Assembly: GCF_051401765.1 (NCBI RefSeq)
Contig: NW_027480438.1
Location: 6,634,001 to 6,698,000, forward strand
Direction of reading: 5' to 3'
Length of the DNA stretch: 64,000 bases
Source: Calliopsis andreniformis
Taxonomy: Eukaryota > Arthropoda > Insecta > Hymenoptera > Andrenidae
The notes beneath the pieces are model-generated. The model was not told the DNA's origin and searched no databases. It saw only the letters and a list, made by a program, of their open reading frames with translations. Of the stretch, positions 39,101-53,000 are shown piece after piece (within the stretch, counting starts at the first letter, position 1; every line of letters begins with the position of its first letter). The position numbers and the translations under genes are program-made.

Positions 39101-42100
39101 AATCCTCAATCTTCAATACTCAACCCTCTATCCTCAATCCTCAATCCTCAATACTCAACCATCAATCCCCAATTCTCAATACTCAATAGAATATCCGGAA
39201 TTCTCAGGATTCAATACTCAAATGTCAATCCTCAACCCTCAGCCCTCATTCTGAATCCTCAATCCTCAATCCTCAATCCTCAATTTTCAATCCTCAATCC
39301 TCAACCCTCAGTCCTCATCCTCAATTCTCAATCCTCAATCCTCAATCCTGAATTTTCAATCCTCAGTAATCTATCTCCAATCCTAGATCCCCAATCCCCA
39401 ATCCTCAATCCTTAATCCTCAATCTTCAATCCTCAATCCCCAGTCATCAATCTTAAATCCTCAATCCTCAATCCTCAATCCTCAATCCTCATTCTTCAAT
39501 CCTCAATACTCAATCTTCAATCCTCAATCCTCAATCCTCAATCCTCAATCCTCAATCCTCAATCCTCAATCCTCAATTCTCAATCTTCAATCCTCAATCC
39601 TCAATCTTCAATCCTCAACACTCTATCTTCAATCCTCAATCCTCAATCTTCAATCCTCAATACTCAATCTGCAATCCTCAATCCTCAATCCTCAACACTC
39701 ATTCTTCAATCTTCAATACCCAATCCTCAATCTACAATTCTCAATACTCAATCCTTAATCCTCAATCCTCAATCCTCAATCCTAAGACCTCAAACATCAA
39801 TATTCAACCCTCAGTCCTCGTCCTCAATCCACAACACTCAATCCTCAATCCTCGATCTTCAATCATCAATATTCAATCTTCAATCCTCAATCCTCAATCC
39901 TCAATCCTCAATCCTCAATCCTCAATCCCCAATCTTCAATCCTCAATCCTCAATCCTCAATCCTCAATCCTCAATCTTCAATCCTCAACACTCAATCTTC
40001 AATCCTCAATCATCAATCTTCAATCCTCAATACTCAATCTTCAATCCTCAATCCTTAATACTCAACCCTCAATCCTCATTCTTCAATCGTCAATACCCAA
40101 TCCTCAATCTTCAATCCTCAATCCTCAAATCGCAATCCTCAATCCTCATTCCTCAGTCCTCAAGCATCAATACTCAACACTCAGTCCTCGTCCTCAATCC
40201 GCAACCCTCAATCCTGAATCCTCGATTTTCATTCATCAATATTCAACCTTCAATCCTCAATCCTCAATACTCAATACTCAATCATCAATACTCAGCCATC
40301 AATACTCAATTCTCAATACTCAATAGATTATCCTGAATTCTCAGGATTCAATACTCAAAAATCAATCCTCAACCCTCAGCCCACATTCTGAATCCTCATT
40401 CCTCAATCCTCAATCCTCAATTTTCAATCCTCAAGCCTCAACCCTCAATCCTCAATATTCAACACTCAACCCTCAACCATCAATTCTCAATACTCAAACG
40501 TCTATCCTCAATTCTCAATACTCAATAGAATATCCTGAATTCTCATTGTTCAATACTCAATCCACAATATTCTATAATCAAATCTCAATCCTCAAACATC
40601 AATCCTCAACACTCAGTCCTCATCCTCAATTCTCGATTCTCAATCCTAAATCCTCAATCCTCAATCTTCAATCCTCAATAATCTATCTCCAATCCTAGAT
40701 CCCCAATCCCCAATCCTCAATCCTTAATCCGCAATCCTCAATCATCAGTACTCAATCCTCAATCTTCAATCCTCAATACTCAATCATCAATCTTCAATCC
40801 TCAATCCTCAATCCTCAATCCTCTATCCGCAATCCTCAATCTTCAATCCTCAATACTCAATCTTCAATCCTCAATCCTGAATCCTCAATCCTCAATCCTC
40901 AATCCTCAATCCCCAATCAACAATCCTCAATCTTCAATACTCAACCCTCTATCCTCAATCCTCAATCCTCAATCCTCAATCCTCATTCTTCAATCCTCAC
41001 TACCCAATCCTCAATCTTCAACCCTCAATCCTCAATCCTCAATCCTCAGTCCTCAAACCTCAATTCTGAATCCTCAATCATGAATCCTCTATCCTCAGCC
41101 CTCAGTCCTCAACAATCAGTTGTCAATCCTCAATCCTCAATAGAATATCCTCAATTCACAGTTTTCAATACTCAATACTCAATCTGCAATCTTCATATCT
41201 CTATCCACAAACATCAATTCTCATCACTCTACCCTCAACACTCAGTCCTCAATCTTCAATCCTCAATCCTCAATCCTCAATCGTCAATCCTCAATCCCCA
41301 ATCCTCTATCATCAATCCTCAATCCTCAATCCTCAATCCTCAATCCTCAATCCTCAACCTTCAATCCTCAAAACTCAATCTTCAATCTTCAATACTCAAT
41401 CCTCAATCCTCAATCCTCAATCCGCAATCCTCAATCTTCAATCCTCAATACTCAATTCACAATGCTCAATCCTCTGCCCTCAATCCTCAAAACTCAATCC
41501 TCAAAACTCAATCTTCAATCTTCAATACTCAATCCTCAATCCTCAATCCTCAATCCGCAATCCTCAATCTTCAATCCTCAATCCTCAATCCTCAATCCTC
41601 AATCCCCATTCAACAATCCTCAATCTTCAATACTCAACACTCTATCCTCAATCCTCAATCCTCAATCCTCAATCCTCATTCTTCAATCCTCACTACCCAA
41701 TCCTCAATCTTCAATCCTCAATCCTCAATCCTCAATCCTCAGTCCTCAAACCTCAATTCTGAATCCTCAATCATGAATCCTCTATCCTCAGCCCTCAGTC
41801 CTCAACAATCAGTTGTCAATCCTCAATCCTCAATAGAATATCCTCAATTCACAGTTATCAATACTTAGTACTCAATCTGCAATCTTCAAATCTCTATCCA
41901 CAAACATCAACTCCCATCACTCAACCCTCAACACTCAGTCCTCAACGTTCAATCCTCAATCCTCAATCCTCAATTCTCAAACTTCAATCCTCAATACTGA
42001 ATCTTCAATCCTCAATCCTCAATCCTCAATCCTCAATCCTCAATCCTCAATCCTCATTCCGCGAACCTCAATCCTCAACCCTCAGTCGTCATCCTTAATT

Positions 42101-44090
42101 CTCAATTCTCAATCCTCAATCCTCAATTCTCAACCTTCAAACCTCAATAATCAATCTCCAACCCTAGAACCTCAATCCCCAATCCTCAGTCCTTAATCCT
42201 CAATCTTCAATCCTCAATCCCCAGTCCACAATCCTCAATCCTCAATTCTCAATCCTCAATCTTCAATCCACAATACTCAATCTGTAATCCTCAATACTCA
42301 ATCCTCAATCCTCAATCCTCAATTCACAATGCTCAATCCTCTGCCCTCAATCCTCAAAACTCAATCCTCAAACCTCAATCGGCAACCGTCAGTCCTCGTC
42401 CTCAATCATCAACACTCAATCCTCAATCCTTAATCTTCAACCCTCAACACACAATCTTCAATCCTCAATCCTCAATTCTCAGTCCTCAATCCTCAATGCT
42501 CAACACACAACCCTCAACCATCAATCCCCAATGCTCAACCATCAATACTCCATTCTCAATACTCAATAGAATATCCTGAATTCTCATGTTTCAATACTCA
42601 GTCCACAATATTCAATAATCAAATCTCAATCCTCAAACATCAATCCTCATCATTCAATCGTGAACACTCAGTCCTCTCTCTTCAATCTTCCATCACCAAT
42701 ACTCTATCCTCAAGCGTCAATCCTCAATTCTCAATCCACAACCCTCAATCCTCAGTCCTCAAACCTCAATTCCGAATCCTCAATCCTGAATCCTCAATCT
42801 TCATCCCTCAGTCCGCAACAATCAATTGTAAATACTTAATCCTCAATAGTATATCCTCAATTCACAGCTTTCAATTCTCAGTCCCCAACCTTCAATCTTC
42901 AAATCTCAATCCACAAACATCAATTCTCATCACTCAACCGTCAACACTCAGTCCTCAATCTTCAATCCTCAATCCTGAATCCTCAATCTTCAATCCTCAG
43001 ACATCAACCGTAAATGCTCAATTCTCAATACTCAACAGAATATCCGGAATTCTCAGTTTTCAATACTCAATCCCCAATCTTCAGTCTTAAAATCTCAATC
43101 CACAAACATCAATTCTCATCACTCTACCCTCAACACTCAGTCCTCAATCTTCAATCCTCAATCCTCAATCCTCAATCCTCAATCCTCAATCCTCAATCCT
43201 CAATCCTCAATCTTCAATCCACAATACTCAATCTGCAATCCTCAATCCTCAATCCTCAATCCTCAATCCTCAATTCACAATGCACAATCCTCTGCCCTCA
43301 ATCCTCAAAACTCAATCCTCAAACCTCAATCGGCAACCGTCAGTCCTCGTCCTCAATCCTCAACACTCAATCCTCAATCCTCAATCTTCAATCATCAATT
43401 CTCAATCTTCAATCCTCAATCCTCAATCTTCTATCCTCTATCCTCAATTCTCAATTCTCAATACTCAGTCCTCAATCCTCAATCCTCAACCCTCAATCCT
43501 CTGTCCTCAAACCACAATCCTGAATCCTCAATACTGAATCCTCAATCTTCAGACCTCAGTCCACAACAATCAGTTGTCAATCCTCAATCCTCAATAGAAT
43601 ATCATCAATTCACAGTTTTCAATACTCAATACTCAATCTGCAATCTTCATATCTCTATCCACAAACATCAATTCTCATCACTCTACCCTCAACACTCAGT
43701 CCTCAATCTTCAATCCTCAATCCTCAATCCTCAATCGTCAATCCTCAATCCCCAATCCTCTATCATCAATCCTCAATCCTCAATCCTCAATCCTCAATCC
43801 TCAATCCTCAACCTTCAATCCTCAAAACTCAGTCTTCAATCTTCAATACTCAATCCTCAATCCTCAATCCTCAATCCGCAATCCTCAATCTTCAATCCTC
43901 AATACTCAATCTTCAATCCTCAATATTCAACACACAACCCTCAAAGTTCAATCCTCAATACACAACCATCAATCCTCAATTCTCAATACTCAGTCGTCAG
44001 CGTTCAATCCTCAACACTCAATGTTCAATCCTAAATCCTCAATCTTCAATTCTCAATCTTCGATCCTCAATACTGAATCTTCAATCCTCA
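36064..44090 (+). repeat. Module B of the 7.3-kb tandem duplication
   Basis: Collinear with module A but longer, chiefly because of a 693-bp extra patch at 41,080-41,772. Smaller changes include loss of 77 bp (11 monomers) near 37,530, gain of 56 bp before 38,376, and gain of about 21 bp near 39,285. Point differences are few; for example the damaged cassette CGGAATTCAAAGG at 31,881 in A reads CGGAATTCTCAGG in B. The open frames inside B repeat those of A at the same displacements, as expected for satellite rather than separate genes. Confidence 0.9.
41080..41772 (+). repeat. 693-bp extra patch in module B
   Basis: ATGAATCCTCTATCCTCAGC at 33,751 in module A has two partners in B, at 41,080 and 41,773, exactly 693 bp (99 monomers) apart. 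The patch is not a plain copy of its neighbour: after AATCTGCAATCTTC it reads CATATCTCTATCC and CTCTACCCTC. These are variants typical of the element near 35,570-35,900 and 43,600-43,930, whereas the flanking copy has CAAATCTCTATCC. It looks like a segment moved from about 2.4 kb downstream, or from module A, by conversion or exchange. Confidence 0.8.
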
Positions 44091-47000
44091 ATCCTCAATC
44101 CTCAATCCTCAATCCTCAATCCTTAATCCTCAACCTTCAATCCTCGGTCCCCAATCCTCAATCTTCAATCCTCAACCCTCAATCCTCATCCTCAATCATC
44201 AATCCTCAATCTTCAATCCTCAATACTCAATCCTCAATCCTCAATCTTGAACCCTCAATCCTCAATCCTCAATCCCCAATCAACAATCCTCAATCTTCAA
44301 TACTCAATCCTCTATCCTCAATCCTCAATCCTCAATACTCAACCATCAATACTCAATTCTCAATACTCAATAGATTATCCTGAATTCTCAGGATTCAATA
44401 CTCAAAAATCAATCCCCAACCCTCAGCCCTCATTCGGAATCCTCAATCCTCAATCCTCAATCCTCAATTGTCAATCCTCAATCCTCAACCCTCAGTCCTC
44501 ATCCTCAATTCTCAATTCTCAATCCTAAATCCTCAATCCTCAATCTTCAATCCTCAATAATCAATCTCCAATCCTAGATCCCCAATCCCCAATCCTCAAT
44601 CCTTAATCCGCAATCCTCAATCATCAATACTCAATCCTCAATCTTCAATCCTCAATACTCAATCATCAATCTTCAATCCTCAATCCTCAATCCTCAATCC
44701 TCTATCCGCAATCCTCAATCTTCAGTTCTCAATACTCAATCTTCAATCCTCAATCCTGAATCCTCAATCCTCAATCCTCAATCCTCAATCCCCAATCAAC
44801 AATCCTCAATCTTCAATACTCAACCCTCTATCCTCAATCCTCAATCCTCAATCCTCAATCCTCATTCTTCAATCCTCACTACCCAATCCTCAATCTTCAA
44901 TCCTCAATCCTCAATCCTCAATCCTCAGTCCTCAAACCTCAATTCTGAATCCTCAATCATGAATCCTCTATCCTCAGCCCTCAGTCCTCAACAATCAGTT
45001 GTCAATCCTCAATCCTCAATAGAATATCCTCAATTCACAGTTTTCAATACTTAATACTCAATCTGCAATCTTCAAATCTCTATCCACAAACACCAACTCC
45101 CATCACTCAACCCTCAACACTCAGTCCTCAATGTTCAATCCTCAACCCTCAATTCTCAATCTTCAATCCTCAATACTGAATCTTCAATCCTCAATCCTCA
45201 ATTCTCAATCCTCAATCCTCAATCCTCATTCCTCATACCTCAAACCTCAACCCTCAGTCCTCATCCTTAATTCTCAATTCTCAATCTTCAATCCTCAATA
45301 ATCAATCTCCAATCCTAGATCCTCAATCCCCAATCCTCAGTCCTTAATGCTCTATCTTCAATCATCAATCCCCAGTCCACAATCCTCAATACTCATTCCT
45401 CAATCCTCAATACTCAATCCTCAATATTCAACGCACAACCCTCAACCATCAATTCTCAATACTCAACCATCAATCCTCAATTCTCAATACTCAATGGAAT
45501 ATCCTGAAATCTCATGGCTGAATACTCAATCCACAATATTCAATAATCTAATCTCAATCCCCAAACATGAATTCTCAACACTCAATCCTCAACACTCAGT
45601 CCTCTCTCTTCAATCCTCCATCCTCAATCCTCAATCCTCAAGCGTCAATCCTCAATCCTCGATCCTCAACCCTCAATCCTCACTCCTCAAACCTCAATTC
45701 CGAATCCTCAATCCTGAATCCTCAACCTTCATCCCTCAGTCCGCAACAATCAATTGTCAATCCTCAATCCTCAATAGAACATCCTCAATTCACTGTTTTC
45801 AATACTCAATCCCCAACATTCAATCTTCAAATCTCAATCCACAAACATCAATTCTCATCACTCAACCCTCAACACGCAGTCCTCAATCTCCAATCCTCAA
45901 TCCTCAATCCTCAATCGTCAATCCTCAATCCCAATCCTCTATCATCAATCCTCAATCCGCAATCCTCAATCCTCAATACTCAATCCTCAATCTTCAATCC
46001 TCAATACTCAATCTTCAATCTTCAATCCTCTATCCTCAATCCTCAATCCTCAATCCGCAATCCTCAATCTTCAATCCTCAATACTCAATCTTCAATCCTC
46101 AATCCTCAATCCTGAAATCCTCAACCCTCAATATTCAACACACAACCCTCAACCTTCAATCCTCAATACTCAACCATCAATCCTCAATTCTCAATACTCA
46201 ATAGAATATCCTGAATTCTCAGTTTTCAATACTCAATCCTCAATCGTCGATCCTAAATCCCCAATCTTCTATCATCAATCCTCAATCCTCAATCCTCAAT
46301 CCTCAATCCTCAATCCTCAATCTTCAATCCTCAATACTCAATCTTCAATCTTCAATCCTCAATCCTCAATCCTCAATCGTCAATCCTCAATCCGCAATCC
46401 TCAATCTTCAATCCGCAATACTCAATCTTCAATCCTCAATCCTGAATCCTGAAATCCCCAGTCCTCTATCTTCAATCCTCAATCCTCAATCCTCAATCCT
46501 CAATCCACAATCCTCAATCCTCATTCCACAAACCTCAATCCTCAACCCTCAGTCCACATACTTAATTCTCAATTCTCAATACTCAATCCTCAATTCTCAA
46601 TCTTCAATCCTCAATCCTCAATCCTCAGTCCTCAGTCCTCAAACATCAATCCTCAACCCTCAATCCTCATCCTCAATCCTCAATCCTCAATCTTCAATCC
46701 TCAATCCTCAATCCCAATACTCTATCATCAATCCTCAATCCGCAATCCTCAATACTCAATACTCAATCCTCAATCTTCAATCCTTAATACTCAATCTTCA
46801 ATCTTCAATCCTCTATCCTCAATCCTCAATCCTCAATCCTCAATCCACAATCCGCAATCCTCAATCCTCAATACTCAATCCTCAATCCTCAATCCTCAAT
46901 CCTGAATCCTCAATCTTCAATCCTCCATACTCAATCTTCAATCCTCAATCCTCAGTCCTCAATCTTCAATCCTCAATCCTCAATCCTCAATTCTCAATCC

Positions 47001-50000
47001 TCAATCCTCAGTCCTCAGTCCTCAAACATCAATCCTCAACCCTCAATCCTCATCCTCAATCCTCAATCCTCAATCTTCAATCCTCAATACTCAATCTTCA
47101 ATCCTCAATCCTGAATCCTCAGTCCTCAATCCTCAATCCCCAATCAACGATCCTCAATCTTCAATACTCATTCCTCTATCCTCAATCCTCAATACTCAAC
47201 CATCAATCCTCAATTCTGAATACTCAATAGAATTTTCTGAACTCTCAGGATTCAATACTCAAACATCAATCCTCAACCCTCAGCCCTCATTCTGAATCAT
47301 CAATCCTCACTCCTCAATCCTCAATTTTCAATCCCCAATCCTCAACCCTCAGTCCTCATCCTCAATTCTCAACTCTCAATCCTCAATCCTCAATCCTCAA
47401 TCCTCAGTCCTCAATCCTCAATCCTCAATCCCCAAACCTCAATCCCCAACCGTCAGTCCTCGTCCTCAATCCTCAACACTCAATCCTCAATCCTCAATCC
47501 TCAATCTTCAATCATCAATACTCAATCTTCAATCCTCAATCCTCAATCTTTAATCCTCAATCCTCAATCCTCAATCCTCAATCCTCAATCCTCAATCTGC
47601 AATCCTCAATCCTCAATCCTCAATCCTCAATCCTCAATCCTCAATCTTCTATCTTCAATCCCCAATCCTCTATCATCAATCCTCAATTCTCAATCCTCAA
47701 TCCTGAAACCTCAATCCTCAATGCTCAATCCTCAATCCTCAATCTTCAATCCTCAATACTCAGTCTTCAATACTCAATCCTCAATCCTCAATCCTCAATC
47801 CTCAGTACTCAATCGTCAGTCTTCAATCCTCAACACTCAATCTTCAATTCTCAATCCCCAATCCTCAATCCTCAATCCTCATTCTTCAATCCTCAACACC
47901 CAATCCTCAATCGTCAACCCTCAATCCTCAATCCTCAATTCTCAGCCCTCAATCCTCAGTCCTCAGTCCTCAAACATCAATCCTCAACCCTCAGCCCTCA
48001 TCCTCAATCCTCAATACTCAATCCTTACTCCTCAATCTTCAATCTTCAATCCCCAGTCCTCAATCTTCAATCCTCAATGCTCAATACTCAATCCTCAATC
48101 CTCAGTCCTCAATCCTCAATCCTCAGTCCTCAACCCTCAATCCTCAATATTCAAACCTCAATCCTCAACCGTCAGTCCTCGTCCTCAATCCTCAACGCTC
48201 AATCCTCAATCCTCAATCTTCAATCATCAACACTCAATCCTCAATCCTCAATCCTCTATCCTCAATATTCAACACACAACCCTCAACCATCAATTCTCAA
48301 TACTCAACCATCAATCCTCAATTCTCAATACTCAATGGAATATCCTGAATTCTCGTGGTTCAATACTCAATCCGCAATATTCAATAATCAAATCTCAATC
48401 CTCAAACATCAATTCTCAACACTCAATCCTCAACAATCAGTCTTCTCCCTTGAATCGTCCATCCTCAATCCTCAATGCTCAAGCGTCAATTCTCAATACT
48501 CAATCCTCAATCCTGAATCCTCAATAATCAGTCCTCAAACCTCAATCCTGAATCCTCAATCCTGAATCCTCATGCTTCAGCCCTCAGTCCTCAACAATCA
48601 GTTGTCAATGCTCAATCCTCAATAGAATATCATCAATTCACTGTTTGCAATACTCAATGCTCAATCTGCAACCTTCAAATCTCTATCCACAAACATCAAT
48701 TCTCATCACTCAACCCTCAACACTCAGTCCCCAATCCTCAATCTTTAATCCTCAATCCTCAATCCTCAATCCTCAATCCTCAATCTTCAATCCTCAATAC
48801 TCAATCTTCAATCCTCAATCCTCAATCCTCAATCCTCATTCCTCAATACTCAATCGTCAGTCTTCAATCCTCAACACTCAATCTTCAACCCTCAATCCCC
48901 AATCCTCAATCCCCAATCATCATTCTTCAATCCTCAATACCCAATCCTCAATCTTCCATACTCAATCCTCAATCCTCAATTCTCAATCCTCAATCCTCAG
49001 TCCTCAGTATTCAAACAGCAATCCTCAACCCTCAGCCTTCATCCGCAATCCTCAATCTTCAATCCTCAATCCTCAATCCTCAATCTTCTATCTTCAATCC
49101 CCAATCCTCTATCATCAATCCTCAATTCTCAATCGTCAATCGTCAATCCTGAAACCTCAATCCTCAATGCTCAATCCTCAATCCTCAATCTTCAATCCTC
49201 AATACTCAGTCTTCAATACTCAATCCCCAATCCTCAATCCTCAATCCTCAGTACTCAATCGTCAGTCTTCAATCCTCAACACTCAATCTTCAATTCTCAA
49301 TCCCCAATCCTCAATCCTCAATCCTCATTCTACAATCCTCAATACCCAATCCTCAATCTTCAATCCTCAATCCTCAATCCTTAATTCTCAGTCCTCAATC
49401 CTCAGTCCTCAGTCCTCAAACATCAATCCTCAACCCTCAGCCCTCATCCTCAATCCTCAATCCTCAATCCTCAATCCTCAATCCTCAATCCCCAATCTTC
49501 TATCTTCAATCCTCAATACTCAATCTTCAATCCTCAATACTCAATCTTCAATCCTCAATCCTCAATCCTCAATCCTCATTCCTCAATACTCAACCCTCTA
49601 TCCTCAATCCTCAATCCTCAATCCTCAATCCTCAATCTTCAATCCTCAATACTCAATCTTCAATCCTCAATCCTCAATCCTCAATCCTCATTCCTCAATA
49701 CTCAATCGTCAGTCTTCAATCCTCAACACTCAATCTTCAACCCTCAATCCCCAATCCTCAATCCCCAATCATCATTCTTCAATCCTCAATAGCCAATCCT
49801 CAATCTTCCATGCTCAATCCTCAATCCTCAATTCTCAATCCTCAATCCTCAGTCCTCAGTCCTCAAACAGCAATCCTCAACCCTCAGCCTTCATCCTCAA
49901 TCCTCAATCTTCAATCCTCAATCCTCAATCCTCAATCTTCTATCTTCAATCCCCAAACCTCAATCATCAATCCTCAATTCTCAATCCTCAATCCTGAAAC

Positions 50001-50070
50001 CTCAATCCTCAATGCTCAATCCTCAATCCTCAATCTTCAATCCTCAATACTCAGTCTTCAATACTCAATC
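44090..50070 (+). repeat. Right-hand zone, first part: mixed variant blocks
   Basis: Starts with about 0.5 kb resembling 33,350-33,850 and 40,680-41,180 (CCTAGATCCCC, then TCATGAATCC, then CAATCAGTTGTC). It then passes into a different variant set with TCGTCAGTCTTC, TCTTCTATCTTC and GTCCTCAGTCCTC runs. About 330 bp near 48,760-49,090 recur at 49,610-49,940 (displacement 852; ACTCAATCG at 48,848 and 49,700). About 340 bp at 45,890-46,230 match 53,050-53,390, including the 6-mer phase mark in TCAATCCCAATCC. The longest open frame of the window (48,645-49,997) lies here and is pure repeat. Confidence 0.82.
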
Positions 50071-53000
50071 CTCAATCCTCAATCCTCAATCCTCAATATT
50101 CAACACACAACCCTCAACCATAAATCCTCAATACTCAACCATCAATCCTCAATTCTCAATACTCAATAGAATATCCTGAATTCTCATGGTTGAATACTCA
50201 ATCCACAATATTCAATAATCAAATCTCAATCCTCAAACATCAATTCTCAACACTCAATCCTCAACACTCAGCCCTCTCTCTTCAATCCTCCATCCTCAAT
50301 CCTCAATCCTCAAGAGTCAATCCTCAATACTCAATCTGCAATCCTCAATCCTCAATCCTCTGTCCTCAAACCACATTCTTCAATCTTCAATACCCAATCC
50401 TCAATCTTCAATACTCAATCTTCAATCCTCAATCCTCAATCCTCAATCCTCAATCCTCAATCCTCAATCCTCAGTCCTCAATACTCAATCCTCAATCGTC
50501 AATCCTCAATCCCCAATCCTGAATCTTCAATCCTCAATCCTCAATCCTTAATCCCCACTCCTCAATCTTCAATCCTCAATACTCAATCTTCAATCCTCAA
50601 TCCTCAATCCTCAATACTCAACCCTCTATCCTCAATCCTCAATCCTCAATCCTCAATCCTCAACCTTCAATCCTCAATACTCAATCTTCAATCCTCAAAC
50701 CTCAATCCTCAATCCTCATTCCTCAATACTCAATCGTCAGTCTTCAATCCTCAACACTCAATCTTCAACCCTCAATCCCCAATCCTCAATCCCCAATCAT
50801 CATTCTTCAATCCTCAATAGCCAATCCTCAATCTTCCATGCTCAATCCTCAATCCTCATTCCTGAATCCTCATTCCTCAAACCTCAGTCCTCAAACCTCA
50901 GTCCTCATCCTCAATTCTCAATTCTCAATCATCAATCCTCAATCCTCAATCTTCAATCCTCAATAATCAATCTCCTATCCTAGATCCTCAACCCCAATAC
51001 ACAATCCTTACTCCTCAATCTTCAATCCTCAATCCCCAGTCCTCAATCTTCAATCCTCAATGCTCAATACTCAATCCTCAATCCTCAGTCCTCAATCCTC
51101 AATCCTCAGTCCTCAACCCTCAATCCTCAATATTCAAACCTCAATCCTCAACCGCCAGTCCTCGTCCTCAATCCTCAACGCTCAATCCTCAATCCTCAAT
51201 CTTCAATCATCAACACTCAATCCTCAATCCTCATTCCTCAATCCTCAATATTCAACACACAACCCTCAACCATCAATTCTCAATACTCAACCATCAATCC
51301 TCAATTCTCAATACTCAATGGAATATACTGAATTCTCATGGTTCAATACTCAATCCGCAATATTCAATAATCAAATCTCAATCCTCAAACATCAATTCTC
51401 AACACTCAATCCTCAACAATCAGTCTTCTCCCTTGAATCCTCCATCCTCAATCATCAATGCTCAAGCGTCAATCCTCAATCCTCAATCCTCAATCCTGAA
51501 TCCTCAATAATCAGTCCTCAAACCTCAATCCTGAATCCTCAATCCTGAATCCTCATTCTTCAGCTCTCAGTCCTCAACAATCAGTTGTCAATGCTCAATC
51601 CTCAATAGAATATCATCAATTCACTGTTTTCAATACTCAATGCTCAATCTGCAATCTTCAAATCTCTATCCACAAACATCAATTCTCATCACTCAACCCT
51701 CAACACTCAGTCCCCAATCCTCAATCTTTAATCCTCAATCCTCAATCCTCAATCCTCAATCCTCAATCTTCAATCCTCAATACTCAATCTTCAATCCTCA
51801 ATCCTCAATCCTCAATCCTCATTCCTCAATACTCAATCGTCAGTCTTCAATCCTCAACACTCAATCTTCAACCCTCAATCCCCAATCCTCAATCCCCAAT
51901 CATCATTCTTCAATCCTCAATAGCCAATCCTCAATCTTCCATGCTCAATCCTCAATCCTCAATTCTCAATCCTCAATCCTCAGTCCTCAGTCCTCAAACA
52001 GCAATCCTCAACCCTCAGCCTTCATCCTCAATCCTCAATCTTCAATCCTCAATCCTCAATCCTGAATCTTCTATCTTCAATCCCCAAACCTCAATCATCA
52101 ATCCTCAATTCTCAATCCTCAATCCTGAAACCTCAATCCACAATGCTCAATCCTCAATCCTCAATCTTCATTCCTCAATACTCAGTCTTCAATACTCAAT
52201 CCTCAATCCTCAATCCTCAATCCTCAGTACTCAATCGTCAGTCTTCAATCCTCAACACTCAATCTTCAATTCTCAATCCCCAATCCTCAATCCTCAATCC
52301 TCATTCTTCAATCCTCAATACCCAATCCTCAATCTTCAATCCTCAATCCTCAATCCTCAATTCTCAGTCCTCAATCCTCAGTCCTCAGTCCTCAAACATC
52401 AATCCCCAGCCCTCAGCCCTCATCCTCAATCCTCAATCCTCAATCCTCAATCCTCAATCCTCAATCCCCAATCTTCTATCTTCAATCCGCAATACTCAAT
52501 CTTCAATCCTCAATCCTCAGTCCTCAAACCTCAATTCTGAATCCTCAATCCTGAATCCTCAATCTTTAATCCTCAGACCTCAACCATCAATGCTCAATTC
52601 TCAATACTCAACAGAACATCCTGAATTCTCAGTTTTCAATGCTCAATCCTCTATCTTCAATTTTAAAATCTCAATCCACAAACATGAATTCTCATCACTC
52701 AACCCTCAACACACAGTCCTCAATCTTCAATCCTCAATCCTCAATCCTCAATCGTCAATCCTCAATCCTCAATCTTCAATCCTCAGTCCGCAATCCGCAA
52801 TCTTCAATCATCAACACTCAATCTTCAATCCTCAATCCTCAATCATAAAATCCTCGATCCTCAATATTCAGCACACAACCCTCAACCACCAATACTCAAT
52901 ACTCAACCATCAATGCTCAATTCTCAATACTCAATAGAATATACTGAATTCTCAGTTTTCAATACCCAATCCTCAATCTTCAATATTCAAGTCTCCATCC

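Noticed and set aside
48645..49997. 450-codon open frame as a real protein gene
   Set aside because: It is wholly heptamer translation (ILNPQSS cycles), contains an internal 852-bp satellite repeat, has overlapping open frames of the same peptide type (for example 49,810-50,169), and has no recognisable domain or start context.
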